Shown here: positions 59,260 to 64,000 of the stretch, one piece after another
How positions within the stretch are numbered: position 1 is the stretch's first letter
How the letters are laid out: each line of letters opens with the position of its first letter
Assembly: GCF_000340435.2 (NCBI RefSeq)
Contig: NZ_CP011883.2
Coordinates: 3,890,687 to 3,954,686, forward strand
Length of the DNA: 64,000 nt
Source: Mycobacterium haemophilum DSM 44634
Lineage (GTDB): Bacteria; Actinomycetota; Actinomycetes; Mycobacteriales; Mycobacteriaceae
Reading direction: 5' to 3'
Notes under the pieces: model-generated
Told to the model about the DNA's origin: nothing
Seen by the model: the letters and a program-made list of their open reading frames with translations, nothing else
Database searches by the model: none
Program-made: the position numbers and the translations under genes

Positions 59260-61077
59260 TCAGCCATTATCGATACGGCGGGCGCCCAGTTCGGTTTGCA
59301 ACAGTTCGAGCGCAACCTCTTCCGGATCGCGACGCGGCGCGGACGGGTCGCTGCGGCCGGCTTCGGCTAGCATGCCCTCCTCTTCGTCCTCGTCGTCCTG
59401 CTGAGCAGAATCCAGATCAGGGACAGGCGCTTTCTCCCGGGCGGGCGGCGCGGCCACGCACTCGCCAGCGGGTGGTGCACCCACGGTAGGCGCGGGTGCA
59501 CCGACCTCGCATCGCACCCGCCAGTTCACACCCAGCGCGTCTTTGAGCGCTTCGGCGATGACATCTGCGTTGCGTTGTTCAGACAACCGCTTGGCCAGTG
59601 GCGCCGATCCGTGGGTCAACACCAAGGTGTTGTCCTCAACCGCGCGGACGGTCGCGCCCGCCAGCATCACCTCGGTGGTGCGGCTGCGCCGGCGTACCTT
59701 CTCACGCACCGTCGGCCACATGGTTCGTACCGCGGCCGCATTGGGTTCACCCGCGACAGGGGTTGATTCGGCGACCACTGGCGCTGGAGCCGGCTCGGAG
59801 GGCGGGACAGGCGGGGGATCCTGAACGGGCGGGGGCGGCGGGACGGGCTGAGCAACTGGTTGCGCAACCTGCTCGGCAGGCGCTGACCGAGGCGTGTACA
59901 CCGCCCTGGCGGCGGGGATCGACATATCCAGCCGGGTCTCGATTCGCTCGACCCGTTGCAGCAGCGCCGACTCGGTGTCCGTGGCCGAGGGCAGCAGCAG
60001 TCGCGCGCAGACCACTTCGAGCAGCAGACGTGGCGCCGTCGCACCACGCATCTCCCCCAGCCCGGCCTGTACCACCTCGGCGTAGCGTGTCAACGTCGCC
60101 GGTCCGATTCTCACCGCTTGTTCCCGCATCCGGTCCAACACGTCCTCCGGCGCATCCACCACGCCACGGGCTGCCGCATCGGGAACCGCCTGCAGCACGA
60201 TGAGGTCGCGGAATCGCTCGAGCAGATCGGTAGCGAAGCGCCGCGGGTCGTGGCCGGCATCAATCACCGACTCGACTGCACCGAACAACGCCGCCGCATC
60301 TGCAGCCCCGAGCGCATCGACGGCGTCGTCGATCAGTCCAACGTCGGTGGCACCTAGCAGCCCCAGCGCCCGCTGGTAGGTCACGTGATCGCCCTCCGCG
60401 CCAGCCACCAGCTGGTCCAGCACCGACAGCGTGTCTCGGGGGGAGCCGCCGCCGGCCCGGATGACCAGGGGATACACCGCGTCGTCGACGACGACGCCCT
60501 CCTGCTCACAGATTCGCCCGATCAACGCCCGCATGGTGCGCGGCGGCAGCAGCCGAAACGGGTAGTGATGGGTGCGCGATCGAATCGTCGGCAGCACCTT
60601 CTCCGGTTCGGTGGTGGCGAAGATGAAGATCAAGTGCTCGGGCGGTTCCTCGACGATCTTGAGCAACGCGTTAAAGCCGGCGGTGGTCACCATGTGCGCT
60701 TCGTCGACGATGAACACCCGGTACCGCGACTGGGCCGGCGCGTAGAACGCGCGGTCGCGCAGCTCACGAGTGTCGTCCACGCCGCCGTGGCTGGCCGCAT
60801 CGAGCTCCACCACGTCGATGCTGCCGGGCGCGTTGGGAGCCAACGACAAGCATGATTCGCAGACACCACACGGCGTGGCCGTGGGCCCCTGCGCACAGTT
60901 CAGCGACCGCGCCAGAATGCGCGCCGACGAGGTCTTTCCGCAACCGCGCGGCCCGGAAAACAGGTAGGCATGGTTGATCCGGCCGGCTTCCAAAGCGATG
61001 GACAGCGGCTCGGTGACATGCTCCTGCCCCACCACCTCGGCGAAGGTTGCCGGTCGATACTTGCGGTACAGAGCCAC
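59260..61077 (-). CDS. dnaX: DNA polymerase III subunits gamma/tau
   Basis: A 605-residue clamp-loader ATPase: Walker A GPRGCGKTS, a zinc module with four cysteines (NCAQGPTATPCGVCESC), Walker B VFIDE-like VFIVDEAHM, sensor 1 FIFATTEPEKV and the SRTHH arginine-finger region. After ~380 a Pro-rich linker (VAQPVAQPVPPPPPVQDPP) leads to the tau C-terminal domain. It is called dnaZX in M. tuberculosis. Start GTG. No clear frameshift signal for a separate gamma form is seen. Confidence 0.95.
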   Translation of the reverse strand: MALYRKYRPATFAEVVGQEHVTEPLSIALEAGRINHAYLFSGPRGCGKTSSARILARSLNCAQGPTATPCGVCESCLSLAPNAPGSIDVVELDAASHGGVDDTRELRDRAFYAPAQSRYRVFIVDEAHMVTTAGFNALLKIVEEPPEHLIFIFATTEPEKVLPTIRSRTHHYPFRLLPPRTMRALIGRICEQEGVVVDDAVYPLVIRAGGGSPRDTLSVLDQLVAGAEGDHVTYQRALGLLGATDVGLIDDAVDALGAADAAALFGAVESVIDAGHDPRRFATDLLERFRDLIVLQAVPDAAARGVVDAPEDVLDRMREQAVRIGPATLTRYAEVVQAGLGEMRGATAPRLLLEVVCARLLLPSATDTESALLQRVERIETRLDMSIPAARAVYTPRSAPAEQVAQPVAQPVPPPPPVQDPPPVPPSEPAPAPVVAESTPVAGEPNAAAVRTMWPTVREKVRRRSRTTEVMLAGATVRAVEDNTLVLTHGSAPLAKRLSEQRNADVIAEALKDALGVNWRVRCEVGAPAPTVGAPPAGECVAAPPAREKAPVPDLDSAQQDDEDEEEGMLAEAGRSDPSAPRRDPEEVALELLQTELGARRIDNG

Positions 61078-61158
61078 GTCAGCAGGCTACTCAGGCCCGG
61101 TGACGATGCGGACCCCGGAGGGTCCGCTGAGGGGCGGCCAATCAAGCCTAGCCGCTGA

Positions 61159-62463
61159 CTAACGCCCGGCCAGCGTCGAGGAGGCTAGTCCCGGGTTGAG
61201 CAGCGACTCGGAAGCCGCCAGCAGTGCGCACGTCGCCAGCCCGTCGACCGCGTTACGTAGGTCCGACAGCGACGGGAAACTCGGCGCAACCCGAATGTTC
61301 TTATCGTCCGGATCTTTTCGGTACGGGAATGACGCACCCGCTTCGGTAACTGCGATGCCGGCGTCCTTGGCCAGGGCGATGGTCCGGCGCGCCGTTCCGG
61401 GCAAGACGTCGAGGTTGATGAAGTAGCCGCCCTGGGGCTCGGACCAAGAGGCGATCTTGGAATCGCCGAGCCGCTGCTTCAGAATCTCGGCCGCCAACGC
61501 GAATTTCGGCGCCAGTATCTGCTGGTGGCGCAGCATGTGCACACGGACCCCGTCGGCATCGCCGAAGAAGCGTAAGTGCCGCAACTGGTTGACCTTGTCG
61601 GGGCCGATCGACTTCTTCCCCGCGTATTGCAGGTACCAGGCGATGTTGCCAAGCGATCCGCCCAGAAAACTGACACCGCCGCCGGCGAAGGTGATCTTCG
61701 AGGTGGACGCAAAGACGTAAGGCCGATGCGGATTGCCGGCTTTAGCGGCTAGCCCCAGCACGTCGACCTGGCGGATGAAGTCATGCGTCAAGGTGTGCAC
61801 CGCGTACGCGTTGTCCCAGAACAACCGGAAGTCAGGTGCTGCCGTCCGCATCTGGGCGAGCCGGCGCACCGTTTCCCACGAGTAGGTGACGCCGGAGGGG
61901 TTGCCGAACACTGGCACCGTCCACATCCCCTTGATTGCGGGATCGACGGCGACTAACTCTTCGATCAGGTCGACGTCGGGACCGTCGTGGCGCATCGGGA
62001 TCGGGATCATCTCGATGCCCATCGTCTCGGTAATGGCAAAGTGTCGGTCATACCCGGGGACGGGGCACAGAAACTTGACACTCGCTTCGTCCTTCCAGGG
62101 ACGTACCGAGTCCACCCCGCCGTACAACATCGAGAAGACGACCAGATCGTGCATCAACTCCAGGCTGGAGTTGTTGCCCGCGATCAGGTTGGGCACTCCG
62201 ATGCCGAGCAGCTCCGCGAATATGGCCCGCAGTCCGGGCAGGCCGTGCAGGCCGCCGTAGTTGCGGGTGTCGACGCCCTCAGAGTCGCGGTAATCGTCTC
62301 CGGGCAAGCGCAACAGCTGGTTGGACAGGTCGAGCTGTTCTGGGGACGGCTTGCCTCGAGTCAGATCCAAAGCCAGCTTCATGGCCTGCAGCTCCGCATA
62401 ATCCTGCTGGTGGCGTGCGTGTACGGCTGCTAGCTCGTCAGGGCTGAGGGAATCGAACGACAT
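61159..62463 (-). CDS. aspC: Aspartate aminotransferase (Rv3722c-like, AspC)
   Basis: A 434-residue fold-type I PLP aminotransferase of the MocR-related group. The Schiff-base lysine lies in FASTSKITFAGGGVSF, the PLP-pyridine aspartate in LFWDNAYAVHTL, and the substrate arginine is likely the one in NIRVAPSFPS. Rv3722c was shown to be the main aspartate aminotransferase of M. tuberculosis. The ATG at 62463 follows AAAGGG; an ATG 27 bases upstream is less likely. Confidence 0.93.
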   Translation of the reverse strand: MSFDSLSPDELAAVHARHQQDYAELQAMKLALDLTRGKPSPEQLDLSNQLLRLPGDDYRDSEGVDTRNYGGLHGLPGLRAIFAELLGIGVPNLIAGNNSSLELMHDLVVFSMLYGGVDSVRPWKDEASVKFLCPVPGYDRHFAITETMGIEMIPIPMRHDGPDVDLIEELVAVDPAIKGMWTVPVFGNPSGVTYSWETVRRLAQMRTAAPDFRLFWDNAYAVHTLTHDFIRQVDVLGLAAKAGNPHRPYVFASTSKITFAGGGVSFLGGSLGNIAWYLQYAGKKSIGPDKVNQLRHLRFFGDADGVRVHMLRHQQILAPKFALAAEILKQRLGDSKIASWSEPQGGYFINLDVLPGTARRTIALAKDAGIAVTEAGASFPYRKDPDDKNIRVAPSFPSLSDLRNAVDGLATCALLAASESLLNPGLASSTLAGR

Positions 62464-62557
62464 CAATGGAACCCTTTCGCCGTCGAACACGGTGTGACAT
62501 ACGCAGATTTGGGGCAGGCCCCGAGCATAAGCGCTGGTTACGACACCCCGACGTAGG

Positions 62558-62643
62558 GGACCCCGCGCACCCGACAGAGCCCATTGACCCTTGCTGCCTT
62601 CCGGCCCTGGGGGAGTTCACAGGATAGACGCCGCGCGGGGTCC
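62558..62643 (-). ncRNA. ffs: Signal recognition particle 4.5S RNA
   Basis: The minus strand contains the SRP core GGGCCGGAAGGCAGCAAGGG, including the GGAAG tetraloop region and the AGCA internal loop that bind Ffh. The ends pair: GGACCCCGCGCG at the 5' end with CGCGGGGTCC at the 3' end, giving about 86 nt. Position between aspC and tRNA-Ser matches M. tuberculosis. The exact ends may extend by a few bases. Confidence 0.93.
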
Positions 62644-62660
62644 ATCGCGAGTCTAGCCCC

Positions 62661-62770
62661 GTGGCGATCGCAAGCGCGGCGCAGCCGGGCGCAGCGGGTC
62701 ACCACGCATCTCACCCCGTGGCGATCGCAAGCGCGGCGCAGCCGGGCGCAGCGGGTCACCACGCATCTTG
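62661..62770 (+). repeat. Two tandem copies of the dispersed repeat, 57-bp period
   Basis: GTGGCGATCGCAAGCGCGGC starts at 62661 and 62718. The two copies are nearly identical and include GCAGCGGGTCACCACGCATC. They lie between ffs and tRNA-Ser. Confidence 0.92.
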
Positions 62771-62836
62771 CTCGGGTTGGGTCGGTCAGCGGCGACCGCA
62801 ACACATGCGACCCGGCCCAGCGGCTACCATAGCCAC

Positions 62837-62922
62837 GGAGGATTCGCCTAGTGGCCTATGGCGCTCGCCTGGAACGCGGGTTGGGTTAACAGCCCTCGCG
62901 GGTTCAAATCCCGCATCCTCCG
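62837..62922 (+). tRNA. tRNA-Ser (anticodon GGA)
   Basis: An 86-nt class II tRNA. Acceptor stem GGAGGAT/ATCCTCC; anticodon stem CTCGC/GCGGG with loop CTGGAAC, anticodon GGA (codon UCC); long variable arm TTGGGTTAACAGCCC; T-arm GCGGG-TTCAAAT-CCCGC; discriminator G, no encoded CCA. Confidence 0.97.
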
Positions 62923-63023
62923 CACGCGGTCGTTCTTTCACAGACACGATCAAGTTGGACACTGCTCTGGAGTCGGGTTGGTCGCCTTTAGGCCGGCTTG
63001 AAGTCACCAGCACGAGGAGGGGT

Positions 63024-63776
63024 ATGGGGCGCAAAGTCGCCATGCTGTGGCACGCGTCATTTTCGATCGGCGCCGGCGTCCTCTACTTCTATTTTGTGCT
63101 GCCCCGCTGGCCGGAGCTGATGGGCGAAACCACGCACACGTTGGGGACGACGCTTCGCATCGTGACGGGTGTGCTGTTCGGCCTGGCCGCACTGCCGGTG
63201 GTGTTCACGCTGTTGCGCACCCGCAAGCCCGAGCTCGGCATCCCGCAGCTAGCACTGTCCATCAGAACCTGGTCGATCGTGGCCCACGTGCTGGCCGGGG
63301 TACTGATCGTGGGCACCGCCGTCAGCGAGATCTGGCTTAGCCTCGATGCCGCTGGACAGTGGTTGTTCGGGATTTACGGGGCCGCTGCCGCCATCGCGGT
63401 ACTCGGATTCGCCGCCTTCTACCTGTCGTTCGTCGCCGAGCTGCCACCGCCACCGCCGAAACCGATCAAGCCGAAGAAAACCAACCAGCGACGTATTCGC
63501 GGCCGGACGGGCCGCAAGGGCGACCAGGCTGACGCCGATGAAGTCGAGGTTGGCGAGCTCAAGGAGACCGAAACGCCAGCGCAGGCCGAAGAGGCCACCG
63601 CGGAGGACCCTGAGCCAGCACCCGAATCGGGGACGCAGGAAGAAGCTGACGAGCTCCCAGCCGACAAGGCCGAAGAGGCCGACGAGCCCCGGCGCGGATT
63701 GCACAACCGCCGTCCGACCGGCAAAGTGTCACATCGGCGCAGGCGTTCACGCGGCGGGGTCGCGGTCGAGGAGTAG
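63024..63776 (+). CDS. lucA: Lipid uptake coordinator LucA (Rv3723-like)
   Basis: A 250-residue membrane protein with four hydrophobic segments (FSIGAGVLYFYFVLP; LRIVTGVLFGLAALPVVFTLL, with the first part shown; WSIVAHVLAGVLIVGTA; LFGIYGAAAAIAVLGFAAFY) and a highly charged cytosolic tail (KPIKPKKTNQRR; EVEVGELKETETP; HRRRRSRGG). LucA in M. tuberculosis stabilises the Mce1 and Mce4 transporters and so links fatty acid and cholesterol uptake. The ATG at 63024 follows GAGGAGGGG. Confidence 0.88.
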   Translation: MGRKVAMLWHASFSIGAGVLYFYFVLPRWPELMGETTHTLGTTLRIVTGVLFGLAALPVVFTLLRTRKPELGIPQLALSIRTWSIVAHVLAGVLIVGTAVSEIWLSLDAAGQWLFGIYGAAAAIAVLGFAAFYLSFVAELPPPPPKPIKPKKTNQRRIRGRTGRKGDQADADEVEVGELKETETPAQAEEATAEDPEPAPESGTQEEADELPADKAEEADEPRRGLHNRRPTGKVSHRRRRSRGGVAVEE

Positions 63777-63792
63777 CAGCCTAGCCGCGCAG

Positions 63793-64000
63793 TCAGTCGC
63801 GGCGCCGCAGCCGCTCGACCGAGTCAGCGATGCGCTGGCGCGTGTGCTCCGCCCCCCACAGCTGGCGAACCTCGCGGTCAATGCCACCAGCCTCGCGGAT
63901 CCGCGCCAGAGTAGGAGCGCGCAGTTGGGCCTTCGTATGCCGATAGACATCGACTGAAATATCGCCGAGGTCTGACGCCTCGGCAACGGCCGCCTCGACG
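63793..64000 (-). CDS. Enoyl-CoA hydratase/isomerase-family protein, C-terminal fragment
   Basis: A minus-strand frame enters at the right edge and stops at 63793-63795 (TGA), giving 69 codons: DLGDISVDVYRHTKAQLRAP, then TLARIREAGG and DREVRQLWGAEHTRQRI. The pattern ISxxVYxHTKAQLR followed by VxQLWxAEHTRxxI is the usual end of crotonase-family (EchA) proteins in mycobacteria. The start and active site lie outside the window. M. tuberculosis has cut5 after Rv3723 instead, so the order differs here. Confidence 0.7.
   Translation of the reverse strand, partial: VEAAVAEASDLGDISVDVYRHTKAQLRAPTLARIREAGGIDREVRQLWGAEHTRQRIADSVERLRRRD

Overview
The window comes from the chromosome of a slow-growing Mycobacterium that is close to, but not part of, the M. 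tuberculosis complex. The GC content is high. The core gene order matches the M. tuberculosis H37Rv block from ponA2 (Rv3682) to Rv3723 almost gene for gene: cds1, tRNA-Pro, rsfB, Rv3688c, the moxR2 cluster, glpK, the ergothioneine cluster egtE-D-C-B-A, asd-ask, leuA, dnaQ, murT-gatD, recR, ami1, Rv3719-Rv3720, dnaX, aspC, ffs, tRNA-Ser and lucA. Rv names are from memory of that order, not from a search.

Layout. 1-2,650: end of PonA2, a metallophosphoesterase, Cds1 and tRNA-Pro(CGG). 2,650-18,750: an accessory stretch with an NmrA-like reductase, a neutral ceramidase, a VOC protein, two cytochromes P450, a PPE protein, a UsfY-like membrane protein, a MerR regulator, a deazaflavin-type reductase, and the conserved rsfB gene facing a five-gene stressosome-type operon (RsbR, RsbS, RsbT, RsbX and an RsbU-like phosphatase/kinase). 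18,750-19,550: a wrecked iron-redox gene. 19,529-25,471: YqeY-like protein and the moxR2/DUF58 operon. 25,580-27,300: a PE/PPE pair and unexplained gene debris. 27,331-32,275: SpoIIM-like and RDD membrane proteins, a PadR regulator and glpK. 32,400-40,284: a glutamate-cysteine ligase-like gene, a methyltransferase and the five-gene ergothioneine operon. 40,429-49,876: cell-envelope proteins, an amine oxidase, the aspartate-pathway operon and leuA with a leader-peptide attenuator. 49,895-64,000: DNA repair and replication genes, MurT/GatD peptidoglycan amidation, an amidase, a lipid methylation pair, aspartate aminotransferase, SRP RNA, tRNA-Ser, LucA and the tail of an enoyl-CoA hydratase.

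Themes. The most distinctive module is the rsbR-S-T-X-U operon beside rsfB. It could form a complete sensing-to-sigma-factor switch (stressosome releases RsbT, RsbT activates the RsbU-like phosphatase, the phosphatase and its fused kinase act on RsfB, RsfB acts on SigF). A second theme is a family of roughly 40-bp repeats with a 54- or 57-bp tandem period. It occurs between genes at several loci, once inside leuA, and three times inside the start of egtB, where it must be translated. A 38-bp perfect palindrome (7,983-8,020) and an 83-bp tandem repeat (55,791-55,974) also stand out.
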